From: an uncultured Pseudomonadota bacterium
GTDB lineage: Bacteria > Pseudomonadota > Gammaproteobacteria > Steroidobacterales > Steroidobacteraceae
Direction of reading: 5' to 3'
Length of the DNA stretch: 64,000 nt
Assembly: GCA_946479515.1 (NCBI GenBank)
Contig: CAMLGF010000006.1
Coordinates: forward strand, 36,011 to 100,010
The notes beneath the pieces are model-generated. The model ran no database searches. It saw only the letters and a list, made by a program, of their open reading frames with translations, and was not told where the DNA came from. The translations under genes and the position numbers were made by a program. Of the stretch, positions 54,167-63,637 are shown in pieces (position 1 is the first letter of the stretch; every line of letters begins with the position of its first letter).

Positions 54167-57118
54167 TCAGAACTTCATGCGAACGCCGGCGTACCAGCGA
54201 CGGCCGATGGCGTCATACGTGCCCGCATCGGTTTCCGTGCCGGTGACATCGCCGGGCAGGCCGGAGATCAACAGCGGCGGCTCCTCGTCGAACAGGTTGT
54301 TGGCGCCGACGAACACTTCGAGCGTGTCGGTCGGGGCGTAGGTCAGCTGCGTGTCGACGTAAGTCGCCGAGCCGATACCCACACTCTTCGGTTCCAGCTC
54401 GTACGCGATCAGGAACTGGTCATCCAGAACCGCTGACGAGAGGTAGGTCGCCCGCATGGTCGCGCCGAACTTGCCCTGCTGATAGCCCAGCGAGAGATAG
54501 GCACGATCGTCGGAATCGCCCACCTCACCCGCAACCATGTCCTTGTCGGAACCCGGCAGCGGGATGATGTAGTGATCCAGCACATGCGTGTACGACAGCT
54601 GCGCCGAGAAGCGGCCGGGTCCGATCGGCTGGGCGTAGCCCACCGTCAGGTCGATGCCCTCCGCGAACTCACCACCCGAGTTGGTCACGCCCGCATCGAG
54701 TTGCTCGATGGAACCGGCGCTGTTGTTGCCAGCGGCGGCCGCACGGCGGGTGACGAAGTTGCAGAAGCTCGGATCACCACCGCCATAGCACTGGCCAAGG
54801 ATGAAGTTGCGATCGGTCTGCACGATCGCATCGCCGATGTCGATGCGGTAGTAGTCGAGCGTGAAGTCGAACCGGTCGAGCACCGGCACGTCTTCGGGCT
54901 GGTAGACCATGCCGATGGTCCACGAATTGCCCTCTTCTTCCGTGAGTTCCTCATTGCCGCGGTCGAAACCCATGATGCCCTGGATGTCGGCCTGGTTGAG
55001 GGTGAACGAACCGTTCAAGGCGATGTTCGCGTTCACGCCGGGCGCCGCACGGCAGGCTTCAGAGACCGCACCGGTCGACGTCGCGGTGACGCCCAGGCAC
55101 GGATCGCTGACACCGGTCGGGAACGTCTGGCTCGGCGGCGAGTACAGCTCGTTGATGTTCGGCGCACGGGTCGAGAGGGCACGCGTGGCGCGGAACCGCA
55201 GCGAGGAAACCGGCGACCACTCCAGGGTCCCGTTCCAGCTGAGCGTGCTGCCCACCGTGGAGTACTCCGACGAGCGCACCGCGGCGCGCAACTGCAGGCT
55301 GTCGACGGCCGGCAGATCCTTCAGCAGCGGCACCACGGTTTCGAGGTACACCTCGCGAACGTCGAATTCGCCGCGGGTGGGCGGAATTGCGTTGCCCGCG
55401 TTGAGGCCCGCCTGCTGCAGCGGATCGAACTCGCTCTCGCTGAACTCTTCGCGATACTCCGCACCAACGGCCACGGACAGCGCGCCCGCAGGCATTTCGA
55501 ACACTTCACCGCTCAGGTTGGCGCCCAGCACGCGTTGTGACGTGTAGGTGGCCAGTGAGCCCGGCGCCTGGATGTACTGAATCGCCGCAGGCGACAGCAT
55601 GTCGAAGCCGAAGACATTGGCCGGCACGCAGCCCTGCTCGCGCGCATCCGCGTCGCGGCAGATGGCTTCCGTGGTGTTGCCATCGTTGTCGATGTCGTCC
55701 GCATCCGGAATCGCCTCGAGCGCGTTGCGGAAGTTCAGCACGTTGACCTGGCCGCCCGAGGTCTGGGCTTCCTTGGTCTGACCGAAGGCGTAGAAGCCTT
55801 CGTAATGCCACTTGTCCGAGGCGAACGAGCCCTGCAGGCCGCCGACCACGCGGAACGTGTCGCGCTTGGCGATGTTGCCGCGATTGCCGAAGTCGGCCAT
55901 GCGCTTGGTGAAGTAGTAGTCGCGGAATCCGTCACCGTCTTCGTCCTCGGCGGTGTCGTACACCTCGTCCGGCACCACGGGATTGCGCGTGAGCACGCCA
56001 TCCACGAGGAATTCGGCCGGAACCTGGCCGTTGCGCGCCGGGTAGATGTCCTCGGAACCCAGCGGATACGGTTCGAGCACCGAGTCCGAACGCGAGGAGG
56101 CATACGTGCCTTCGAAGAACGCGCTGTGGTTGTCCGTGAACTCGAAGCTGCCGCGTCCGGCGAACAGGTAGCGCTCCACCGGAACCGCGATGGTGCGGTA
56201 GTGGGAGCGATTGAAGCCGGTCGGGGTGCCGCTGTTCAGGCCATTCGTGTCCTGGGCGATCACGTTGCCCGACGAGTCATAGGTGAACGCATCGTTCGCC
56301 GTGAAGAAGTAGCCCTGCGGGGTGTAGCCGGAGAAGAACGGTCGGCGGATGGTGAACATGTCCTCCGGGGCGCCCGTGAATGCCGCGCCTTCGGAGATCT
56401 GGTCGACCGCCGAACGATCGCGGTCACGCGTCATGACGGCACCCTGCTTGGTGAAGCCGACATGCGCCATGATGTTGCCGCGGCCATCGCTGGTGCTGGT
56501 GCCGAAGGTCAGGCCGATCTGGGTTTCCTGGTTGTCGCTTTCCGCGCTGGCGCCGTACTGGCCGTCGAATGCGACGCCCTCGAAGTTCTTCTTGTAGATG
56601 ATGTTGACCACACCCGCCACCGCGTCCGAGCCGTACACGGCCGAGGCGCCGCCGGTGAGTACATCGATGCGTTCGATGAACTGCGCCGGGATGGTGTTGT
56701 AGTCGACCGCAGCCGAGCCCGGCAGACCGGACACGAAGCGGCGGCCATCGACCAGTGTGAGCGTGCGATCGATGCCGAGATTGCGCAGGTCGACCGTCGC
56801 GACGCCGACACCCGAAGTGAGGAAGTTCGAGTTCGTGCGGCTCAGGGTCGGCGTGCCGAAGGTCGGATTCTTCAGCAGCACGTCCTGGGCGTTGAGGATG
56901 CCGGTCGCGGCGATGTCTTCAGACGTGATGGTCTGCACCGGCGATGGCGAATCGAGGCTGGTCGAGACGATGCGTGAGCCCGTGACCACCACCTCTTCCA
57001 TGGCGTCTTTCTTGTCCTGGTCCTGGTCCTGGGCATGGACCGCGGGGACGACGAACAGCGCTGCGCTGCTCAGCAACGCCAGTCGCACTGCTGCGCGCAA
57101 TTGCGGATTACCTTTCAT
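54167..57118 (-). CDS. TonB-dependent receptor (large plug type), second copy
   Basis: 983 residues from the ATG at 57118, preceded by AAGGGA. Signal peptide, then a basic/acidic linker (QDQDQDKKDAMEEVVV) and the TonB box EEVVVTGSRIVSTSLD, a plug with LKNPTFGTPTLSRTNSN and IDVLTGGASAVYGSDAVAGVVNII, and a barrel ending RWYAGVRMKF. It is related to the first TBDR only at family level, so it is not a recent duplicate. It is divergent from the PAS kinase across a 388-bp gap. Ligand unknown. Confidence 0.95.
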   Translation of the reverse strand: MKGNPQLRAAVRLALLSSAALFVVPAVHAQDQDQDKKDAMEEVVVTGSRIVSTSLDSPSPVQTITSEDIAATGILNAQDVLLKNPTFGTPTLSRTNSNFLTSGVGVATVDLRNLGIDRTLTLVDGRRFVSGLPGSAAVDYNTIPAQFIERIDVLTGGASAVYGSDAVAGVVNIIYKKNFEGVAFDGQYGASAESDNQETQIGLTFGTSTSDGRGNIMAHVGFTKQGAVMTRDRDRSAVDQISEGAAFTGAPEDMFTIRRPFFSGYTPQGYFFTANDAFTYDSSGNVIAQDTNGLNSGTPTGFNRSHYRTIAVPVERYLFAGRGSFEFTDNHSAFFEGTYASSRSDSVLEPYPLGSEDIYPARNGQVPAEFLVDGVLTRNPVVPDEVYDTAEDEDGDGFRDYYFTKRMADFGNRGNIAKRDTFRVVGGLQGSFASDKWHYEGFYAFGQTKEAQTSGGQVNVLNFRNALEAIPDADDIDNDGNTTEAICRDADAREQGCVPANVFGFDMLSPAAIQYIQAPGSLATYTSQRVLGANLSGEVFEMPAGALSVAVGAEYREEFSESEFDPLQQAGLNAGNAIPPTRGEFDVREVYLETVVPLLKDLPAVDSLQLRAAVRSSEYSTVGSTLSWNGTLEWSPVSSLRFRATRALSTRAPNINELYSPPSQTFPTGVSDPCLGVTATSTGAVSEACRAAPGVNANIALNGSFTLNQADIQGIMGFDRGNEELTEEEGNSWTIGMVYQPEDVPVLDRFDFTLDYYRIDIGDAIVQTDRNFILGQCYGGGDPSFCNFVTRRAAAAGNNSAGSIEQLDAGVTNSGGEFAEGIDLTVGYAQPIGPGRFSAQLSYTHVLDHYIIPLPGSDKDMVAGEVGDSDDRAYLSLGYQQGKFGATMRATYLSSAVLDDQFLIAYELEPKSVGIGSATYVDTQLTYAPTDTLEVFVGANNLFDEEPPLLISGLPGDVTGTETDAGTYDAIGRRWYAGVRMKF

Positions 57119-57506
57119 TGGCTGATCCCTTATTAGTTGTGTTCCCGATGAGCACCGCGCATCTCGGGAAAGCAAGAGGGAACGTTGTTTGGTTTACGAA
57201 TAGGAAACGAAAACGAGGCAGCCTGCGCCACCCTCGCGTCGTACCCTCCTGCAATGACCGCGAGACTACACTTGTTTGCGAAACAACAACAGCCTGCGAA
57301 AAATTCACGCCAGGCGGACGGCTTTTCACCTGAGTAGGTAAATCAATGACTTGGAACATCCCGGGTGAGATATACCAGACCCGGCTGACAGCGCTGTCGT
57401 GGGAATCAAACGACGCGGGAATGGCGCGGCCCCGACGCGGAGTTGCGTCCCGGATGCGGGACCACGCCAACTCGACATCGCCGTGCCGATAGAATCGCCG
57501 GCGCAC
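57119..57506. promoter_or_regulatory. Divergent regulatory region between the second TBDR and the PAS kinase
   Basis: 388 bp with no gene I can support. The half next to the TBDR is notably AT-richer than its surroundings and contains runs such as TTGTTTGGTTTACGAATAGGAAACG and CTTGTTTGCGAAACAACAAC, the latter with TTGTTT/AAACAA symmetry, a candidate operator near 57268-57289. No RNA gene was recognised. The PAS kinase lacks an obvious Shine-Dalgarno. Confidence 0.4.
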
Positions 57507-59705
57507 ATGGTCTCACAAACTCCGGCAGAAGCCAGACCCGGCGTGTCGCTTGCGGACATGTCGGAAGCGCGGCTGCGCGCGCTCACCGAACACGCGCTCG
57601 AGATCATCACCGTGCAGGACGCGAAGGGCGTGTTCACCTACGCCAACGAGGCGGTCGCCCGTTATCTCGGCTACCGGGTCGACGAACTACTCGGCTGCAA
57701 CGCGCTCGACTTCATGCATCCCGATGATCGCGAATCGCTGAACGAGCGGTTCCGCGGGCTGCTCGAGCGTCGCGACGCGCAGCCCGAGCTCAACCGCTTC
57801 GAATACCGGTTCCGGCACAAGAACGGCAACTGGATCTGGCTGGAAAGCGTCGCGGTGAACGCTCTGGGCAATCCGACCGTCGGCGGCATCATTGCGCATT
57901 CGCGCGACATCAGCCGGCGCAAGGACAATGAACGCACGCTGCTGCTCAATCACGCCCGCTATCGCACCATCGCCGATCTTTCCGAAGGCGCGGTGTACGA
58001 ATATCTGATGAATGCCGACGCGCAGTATCAGCTCGAATGGATGTTCGGGACCGAGCGAGTCTACGGTTGCAGCGAAGAGGAGTACCGCCGGCGCGGTTGG
58101 GAGAGCTTCGTCGCGGAGCCCGGCTGGCGCGCGCAGAGCCGGGCGCGCACCGAGCGCTACCTGCGCGGCGAGACGGTGGAGTTCACGACGCAGATCCGGC
58201 GCGCCGATGGCGCGTTGCGGTGGATAGAGGTTCGCAACCGTCCCATCGTCGATCCGGCCACCGGCAGGTACTCGCGACTCGTCGGCGCCTCCATCGACAT
58301 CACCGAGCGCAAGCAGGCCGCGGATGCCCTGCGCGAGAGCGAATTCCGCTATCGCACCGTGGCCGAGCTCACGTCCGGCTTCGTCTACGAGGCGACCGTG
58401 GACGAGGCAGGCGAGGCCCAGGTGATGTGGGCCAGCCCGGGGTGGGCCGAATTCTTCGGCGCCACCTTCGAGGAGATGAATGTGATCGGCTGGCGCGAAG
58501 CCTTCCTGCCGGCGGATCACGCCGCCGCCGTCCACCGGCGGCAGCGCCTGCGACGCGGCGAGCGCACGGAGGCGGAACTGGCGCTGCGCACCCGGCGCGG
58601 CGAAACGCGCTGGGTGCACCTGGCCAACCAACCGCTGCGCTCGGCCGACGGCTGCATTCGCCGGTACATCGGCGTGGTGCACGACATCACCGACCGCAAG
58701 GCCAACGAGGAAGTGCTGCGCAGCCAGGCGCTGGCGGTGGAAGTGATGCACGAGGGCGTGATGCTCTGCGACAGCGGCGGCATCATTCGCATGACCAACC
58801 CGGCCTTCGATCGCATGCTCGGCGCCGTGACGGGGTCGTTGATCGGTCGTCGCGTGGACGAACTGCCCTGCGAACCGCCGCTCGAGCGGCGCATCGCCGA
58901 ATCCACCGGCGAGGGCGGCGCGCGCTCGGGCACTCCGCTCGTGGCCGAGCTCACCGTGCGCATCGCCGCGGACGAGACGCCCGTGTTCCTGGAAGCCGTG
59001 ATCACGCCGCTGGTACTGCGCGGCGAGCGCTTCTGGCTCACCATGACCCAGGACGCCACCTCGCGACGTCAGCTCGAACGCGAAGTACTCGAGGTGAGCA
59101 ATCGCGAGCAGCAGCGCATCGGCAACGACCTGCACGACGGACTCGGACAGGAGCTCACTGGCATCGCGTTGCTGCTGCGTGGGCTCGAGAACCGCGCCGA
59201 GCGCGAGGCGCCGGCGTTGTCCGCATCGATCGAAGAAGTCGCCCTGCTGGTCAACGACGCCATCTTCACCACGCGCGCCCTGGCGCGCGGCCTGTCACCA
59301 GTGACCTTCGACCGCGGCGGCATCGCTATTGCCCTCGAGGGCCTGGCACAACGTCTCTCGGCGATGTTCCACATCGACGTGCGTTGCGAGGCCGACGCCG
59401 AGCTGGAGCGCGGGCTGGAATCCGCCAACGCCCTGCACCTGTATCGCATCGCACAGGAGGCCGTGACCAATGCCGCACAGCATGGCCAGGCGGCCAACGT
59501 GCGCATCCGCTTGTGCCAGGACGGCGAGCGCGGCCTGCTGCGCATCAAGGACGACGGCAGCGGCTTCAACCCCGCCACGCTTCAGGGCAAGGGCCTCGGC
59601 CTGCGCATCATGCGCTACCGCGCTCAGATGATGGCCGGCTCCCTGCGCATCGAAAGCGCCCGCGGCCGCGGCACCACCATCAACTGCCGATTCCCGCTGG
59701 GGTAA
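57507..59705 (+). CDS. Soluble four-PAS histidine kinase (HisKA_3/NarX-type)
   Basis: 732 residues from the ATG at 57507 (MVSQTPAEARPGVS); the frame opens earlier at a GTG at 57399. No membrane segment. Four PAS/PAC units follow one another: about 20-135, 150-270, 280-400 and 405-530, each ending in a RDISRR- or DITERK-type linker. The dimerisation box is NREQQRIGNDLHDGLGQELTG with His543, and the HATPase has EAVTNAAQHG and KGLGLRIMRYRAQMM. It should sense a cytosolic signal such as redox or a small ligand. No response regulator gene is in the window, so it is an orphan here. Confidence 0.92.
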   Translation: MVSQTPAEARPGVSLADMSEARLRALTEHALEIITVQDAKGVFTYANEAVARYLGYRVDELLGCNALDFMHPDDRESLNERFRGLLERRDAQPELNRFEYRFRHKNGNWIWLESVAVNALGNPTVGGIIAHSRDISRRKDNERTLLLNHARYRTIADLSEGAVYEYLMNADAQYQLEWMFGTERVYGCSEEEYRRRGWESFVAEPGWRAQSRARTERYLRGETVEFTTQIRRADGALRWIEVRNRPIVDPATGRYSRLVGASIDITERKQAADALRESEFRYRTVAELTSGFVYEATVDEAGEAQVMWASPGWAEFFGATFEEMNVIGWREAFLPADHAAAVHRRQRLRRGERTEAELALRTRRGETRWVHLANQPLRSADGCIRRYIGVVHDITDRKANEEVLRSQALAVEVMHEGVMLCDSGGIIRMTNPAFDRMLGAVTGSLIGRRVDELPCEPPLERRIAESTGEGGARSGTPLVAELTVRIAADETPVFLEAVITPLVLRGERFWLTMTQDATSRRQLEREVLEVSNREQQRIGNDLHDGLGQELTGIALLLRGLENRAEREAPALSASIEEVALLVNDAIFTTRALARGLSPVTFDRGGIAIALEGLAQRLSAMFHIDVRCEADAELERGLESANALHLYRIAQEAVTNAAQHGQAANVRIRLCQDGERGLLRIKDDGSGFNPATLQGKGLGLRIMRYRAQMMAGSLRIESARGRGTTINCRFPLG

Positions 59706-59706
59706 T

Positions 59707-59739
59707 GGGGACATTCCTCGTTTTCAAGGAAACGGGGAC
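59707..59739 (+). repeat. Short hairpin repeat-like element after the kinase gene
   Basis: GGGGAC (59707-59712) is repeated at 59734-59739, and between them CCTCGTTT can pair with AAACGGGG (one G-T pair) over a TCAAGG loop. A similar motif, GGGGCACATTCC, occurs at 30339-30350. The pattern resembles the dispersed short hairpins (REP-like) of many proteobacterial genomes. Two examples in one window is weak evidence. Confidence 0.35.
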
Positions 59740-59781
59740 GCAGCTCACGCACCGCCGATCCGCCGCATCCGCAAACCGGGT

Positions 59782-61308
59782 TCAGGCTTTGCGACGGATA
59801 TCCGCCAGCGCGATCTTCCGGCTCCACTCCGCCGGACCCGTCTGGTGCACCGACGTGCCGCTGGCATCCACGGCCACGGTGACCGGCATGTCCTGCACGG
59901 TGAATTCGTAGATGGCCTCCATGCCGAGATCCTCGAAAGCAACGACGCGCGATGCCTTGATCGCCTTCGACACCAGGTAGGCCGCGCCACCCACGGCCAT
60001 GAGATAGGCCGCGCGATGCTTCTTGATGGAGTCGATGGCCACCGGCCCGCGCTCGGCCTTGCCCACCATGGCGATGAGCCCGGTCTTCTCGAGCATCATG
60101 TCGGTGAACTTGTCCATGCGCGTCGCCGTGGTCGGTCCCGCCGGCCCCACCACCTCGCCCCGCACCGGGTCCACGGGACCGACGTAATAGATGACGCGAT
60201 TGCGGAAATCCACGCCGGCCGGCAGCGGCTCGCCGCGGGCGAACAAGTCTGCGATGCGCTTGTGGGCCGCATCGCGTCCCGTGAGCATCCGGCCGTTCAG
60301 CAGCAGCGACTCGCCCGGCTTCCACGTGGCGACTTCCTGCGGCGTGAGCGTGTCGAGATCGACCCGGCGCGCACCCGCGGCCGGGGCCCAATCGATGTTC
60401 GGCCAGTCCGACAGCTTCGGCGGTTCGAGCCGCGCGGGGCCGCTGCCGTCCAGCGAGAAGTGCACGTGCCGCGTGGCCGCGCAGTTCGGGATCATCGCCA
60501 CGGGCTTGGACGCGGCATGCGTCGGATACTCGAAGATCTTCACGTCGAGCACGGTAGACAGGCCGCCCAGTCCCTGAGCACCGATGCCGAGCGCATTCAC
60601 CTTGTCGTAGAGCTCGATGCGCAGCTCTTCGGTCTGCGTCTTCGGGCCGCGCGCCTTGAGCTCGGCCATGTCGATGGGCTCCATCAACGACTCCTTCGCC
60701 AGCAGCATCGCCTTCTCGGCGGAGCCGCCGATGCCGATGCCCAGCATGCCGGGCGGGCACCAGCCCGCGCCCATGAGCGGCACGGTCTTCAGCACCCAGT
60801 CCACGAGCGAATCCGAAGGATTGAGCATGACGAACTTCGACTTGTTCTCGGAGCCGCCACCCTTGGCGGCGACCGTGATCTCCAGCTCGTCGCCCGGCAC
60901 CAGCTGCGTGTGGATCACGGCGGGCGTGTTGTCGCGGGTGTTCCTGCGCGAGAAGGCGGGATCGGCCACGATGGACGCGCGCAGCTTGTTGTCCGGATGT
61001 AGATAGGCGCGGCGCACGCCTTCGTTGATCATGTCCGCGAACGACATCTGCGCATCCCAGCGCACGTTCATGCCCACCCTGGCGAACACCATGACGATGC
61101 CGGTGTCCTGGCAGATGGGCCGCCGGCCTTCCGCGCACATGCGCGAATTGGTGAGGATCTGCGCGATGGCGTCGCGCGCGGCCGGCGATTGCTCCAGCTC
61201 GTAGGCCCGGCCCAGCGCACGGATGTAATCCGGCGGATGGTAATAGGAGATGTACTGGAGCGCGTCGGCGACGCTGTCGATGAGATCCTGTTGTCTGATG
61301 GGTTTCAT
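59782..61308 (-). CDS. Fumarate hydratase, class I (iron-sulfur)
   Basis: 508 residues from the ATG at 61308, in the normal size range of FumA-like enzymes. Iron-sulfur cluster Cys are in GRRPICQDTG (Cys66), IPNCAATRH and GAGWCPPGMLG. Catalytic-domain segments: GGGSENKSKFVMLNPSDSL, the C-terminal beta domain GPTTATRMDKF and GKAERGPVAIDSIKKH. It interconverts fumarate and malate and is oxygen-sensitive through its 4Fe-4S cluster. It is divergent from ndh, 75 bp apart, so both energy genes share a promoter region. Confidence 0.95.
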   Translation of the reverse strand: MKPIRQQDLIDSVADALQYISYYHPPDYIRALGRAYELEQSPAARDAIAQILTNSRMCAEGRRPICQDTGIVMVFARVGMNVRWDAQMSFADMINEGVRRAYLHPDNKLRASIVADPAFSRRNTRDNTPAVIHTQLVPGDELEITVAAKGGGSENKSKFVMLNPSDSLVDWVLKTVPLMGAGWCPPGMLGIGIGGSAEKAMLLAKESLMEPIDMAELKARGPKTQTEELRIELYDKVNALGIGAQGLGGLSTVLDVKIFEYPTHAASKPVAMIPNCAATRHVHFSLDGSGPARLEPPKLSDWPNIDWAPAAGARRVDLDTLTPQEVATWKPGESLLLNGRMLTGRDAAHKRIADLFARGEPLPAGVDFRNRVIYYVGPVDPVRGEVVGPAGPTTATRMDKFTDMMLEKTGLIAMVGKAERGPVAIDSIKKHRAAYLMAVGGAAYLVSKAIKASRVVAFEDLGMEAIYEFTVQDMPVTVAVDASGTSVHQTGPAEWSRKIALADIRRKA

Positions 61309-61383
61309 GATGGAAAAAGCCGGCGAAAAGCCACGCACATTTTAGCGCGGCGCCGCACCCGTGTTTCGGCTAAGTTCCCAATC

Positions 61384-62667
61384 ATGTCGAAGCCAGCGAA
61401 AGTGGTGGTGATCGGCGGCGGATTCGCCGGTCTGTGGGCCGTGCGCGCGCTGCGCAAAGCGCCCGCGGACATCACGCTCATCGATCGCAGCAACCACCAT
61501 CTGTTCCAGCCTCTGCTCTACCAGGTCGCCACCGCGGGCCTCGCCGCGCCCTCGATCGCGGCGCCGTTGCGGCACATCCTGCGCGACCAGGGCAACGTCA
61601 CGGTGCTCATGGGCGAGATCGCCACCATCGACCTGGCGGCGCGCACGCTGCGGATGGGTTCGCAGCACATCGCGTACGACTATCTTCTGCTCGCCACCGG
61701 CGCGACGCATGCCTATTTCGGCCACGACGAGTGGGAGCCGCATGCGCCCGGGCTCAAGAACCTCGACGACGCGTTCGCCATTCGCGCGCGCATCCTGTGC
61801 GCCTTCGAGGAGGCCGAGACCACCCAGGACGCCGCGCAGCGCGATGCCTGCCTCACCTTCGCGGTGATCGGCGCCGGACCCACCGGCGTGGAGCTGGCAG
61901 GCACGCTGGCCGAGATCGCGCGCCACACCATGGCGCGGGATTTCCGCAACATCGACCCGCGCAAGGCGCGCGTGATGTTGATCGAGGCGGGCCCGCGCGT
62001 GCTCGGTGCGTTTTCCGAGACGCTCTCGGCGAAGGCGCGCAGGCAGCTCGAGAAGCTGGGCGTGGAAGTGCACACCGGCCAGGCCGTGTCCGAAATCGGC
62101 GCCGGCTTCCTGCGCTTCGGCGAGCAGCGAGTCGCGGCGCGCACCATCCTGTGGGCGGCCGGGGTCGCCGCCTCGGCACTCGGCCGGCAACTCGCGGGCG
62201 CCGAGCTCGATCGCGCCGGACGAGTGCGCGTGCAGCCGGATCTCAGCCTCGCCGCACACCCCGAGGTTTTCATCGCGGGAGACCTCGCCAGCGTCACCAG
62301 CGACGGACGGCCCGTGCCGGGCGTGGCCCCGGCGGCGAAGCAGATGGGCGCACACGTGGCGCGGAACATCCAGGCACGCCTCTCGGGCCGCGCGACGCTT
62401 CCATTCCGCTACCGCGATTTCGGTTCGCTCGCGACCATCGGCCGGCATTCCGCGGTCGCGCAACTGCCGAAGCTCGCGCTTTCCGGGATCGTCGCGTGGT
62501 GGTTCTGGTTGTTGCTGCACATCTATTTCCTGATCGGGTTCCGCAGCCGCCTCATCGTGCTCATCAACTGGGCCTGGGCCTATTTCACGTACGGCCGCGG
62601 CGCGCGCATCATCCTCGGCAACGAATCGGAGAAGCTGACCCATGGCCGCCCGGAAGAAAGCCACTAA
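61384..62667 (+). CDS. ndh: NADH dehydrogenase, type II (NDH-2)
   Basis: 427 residues from the ATG at 61384. FAD-binding VIGGGFAGLWAVRAL (about 8-22), the substrate-side NADH Rossmann GAGPTGVELAGTL (about 163), the quinone-interface region NHHLFQPLLYQVATAGL and C-terminal hydrophobic helices (IVAWWFWLLLHIYFLIGF) that anchor it to the inner membrane. It oxidises NADH without proton pumping and passes electrons to quinone. The C-terminal end overlaps the ParB-domain gene by 26 bp. Confidence 0.94.
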   Translation: MSKPAKVVVIGGGFAGLWAVRALRKAPADITLIDRSNHHLFQPLLYQVATAGLAAPSIAAPLRHILRDQGNVTVLMGEIATIDLAARTLRMGSQHIAYDYLLLATGATHAYFGHDEWEPHAPGLKNLDDAFAIRARILCAFEEAETTQDAAQRDACLTFAVIGAGPTGVELAGTLAEIARHTMARDFRNIDPRKARVMLIEAGPRVLGAFSETLSAKARRQLEKLGVEVHTGQAVSEIGAGFLRFGEQRVAARTILWAAGVAASALGRQLAGAELDRAGRVRVQPDLSLAAHPEVFIAGDLASVTSDGRPVPGVAPAAKQMGAHVARNIQARLSGRATLPFRYRDFGSLATIGRHSAVAQLPKLALSGIVAWWFWLLLHIYFLIGFRSRLIVLINWAWAYFTYGRGARIILGNESEKLTHGRPEESH

Positions 62668-63637
62668 GAAGTCCTCGAAACGCGCGAAGCTCGCCCCCAG
62701 CCTGGTCAAGCGCGGGCTGAGCGCAATGGAAGTGGCGTTGCCCATCGAACACGCCGAGATCAATGCCGTGGTGGAGCTGGTGCGCAAGGCCGGCGGTGCG
62801 CCGCTCGGAGCGTATCGCGAGCCGCTGGGCGGCCGGCCCTTGCTGCTGGCCTCGCTGCCGTTCAGCGCCGTGCAACCCACGCCGTTCCAGCGCGATCTTT
62901 CCCCCACGCACGCCAAGAAGCTGGCCGGTGCGATCGAGGCGACCGCCGCGTTCCTCGATCCCCTGATCGTGGTGCGCGGCGAGGACGGCCGCTTCTGGAC
63001 GCCCAATGGCCGGCATCGTCTCGCCGCCGCGAAAGTACTGGGGCTCAAGCAGATCACGGTGCTGATCTCGCCCGACGAGACGCTTTCCTATCGCATCCTG
63101 GCGCTGAACACCGAGAAGGCCCACAACCTCAAGGACAAGTCGCTGGAGGTCGTGCGCATGGCGCGCAATCTCGCCAAGCGGGACCCCGGGCGCACCGAGG
63201 CCTCGCTCGCCGACGAGTTCGAGGCGGCCGAGCTGCTCACGCTGGGACTCGTCTACGAAAACAACCTGCGCTTCGGCGGCGGCGCGTACAGCCCCGTTCT
63301 CAAGAAGGTCGACCGACTGACCAACAAGCCGTTGCCGGCCGCCATCCGCGAGCGCGAGGGCTATGCCAAGCGGCTCGCCGAGATCGACGCCGAGGTGAAG
63401 CGCATCGTCGGCGAACTGCAGGCGCGTGGCATGAAATCGCCCTATCTACGCAGTTACGTGGTCGCGCGCATCAACCCCGTGCGCTTCCACAAGGCCAAGC
63501 CCGGCGACAAGAAGCCGGCCATGCCCATCGCCCAGGCACTGCTGCGCATGCTGGCGGCGGCGAAGAAGTTCGATCTCGCCAAGGTCAACCTGTCCGATCT
63601 CGCCTTCGTCGCCGCGGGTGCCGAATCGGTGGAGTGA
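62642..63637 (+). CDS. ParB-domain protein without a DNA-binding helix-turn-helix
   Basis: 331 residues. A Lys/Arg-rich N-terminal tail (MAARKKATKKSSKRAK) precedes a ParB/Spo0J N-terminal (CTPase-like) domain with PTPFQRDLSPTHAKKLAGAI and the characteristic PNGRHRLAAAKVLG (about 121-134). The rest is helical and lacks the HTH and dimerisation parts of chromosome-partitioning ParB. The start overlaps the end of ndh by 26 bp, and its stop overlaps the GTG start of the topoisomerase remnant by 4 bp. Its function here is unknown; a regulatory role linked to NDH-2 is only inference. Confidence 0.85.
   Translation: MAARKKATKKSSKRAKLAPSLVKRGLSAMEVALPIEHAEINAVVELVRKAGGAPLGAYREPLGGRPLLLASLPFSAVQPTPFQRDLSPTHAKKLAGAIEATAAFLDPLIVVRGEDGRFWTPNGRHRLAAAKVLGLKQITVLISPDETLSYRILALNTEKAHNLKDKSLEVVRMARNLAKRDPGRTEASLADEFEAAELLTLGLVYENNLRFGGGAYSPVLKKVDRLTNKPLPAAIREREGYAKRLAEIDAEVKRIVGELQARGMKSPYLRSYVVARINPVRFHKAKPGDKKPAMPIAQALLRMLAAAKKFDLAKVNLSDLAFVAAGAESVE

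Noticed and set aside
55805..56977. 390-codon plus-strand frame inside the second TBDR
   Set aside because: Antisense to a region with plug-domain motifs and full-length agreement with TBDRs.
61342..63057. 571-codon minus-strand frame across ndh and the ParB-domain gene
   Set aside because: Both plus-strand genes have clear family motifs and good starts; this frame looks like low-complexity shadow.
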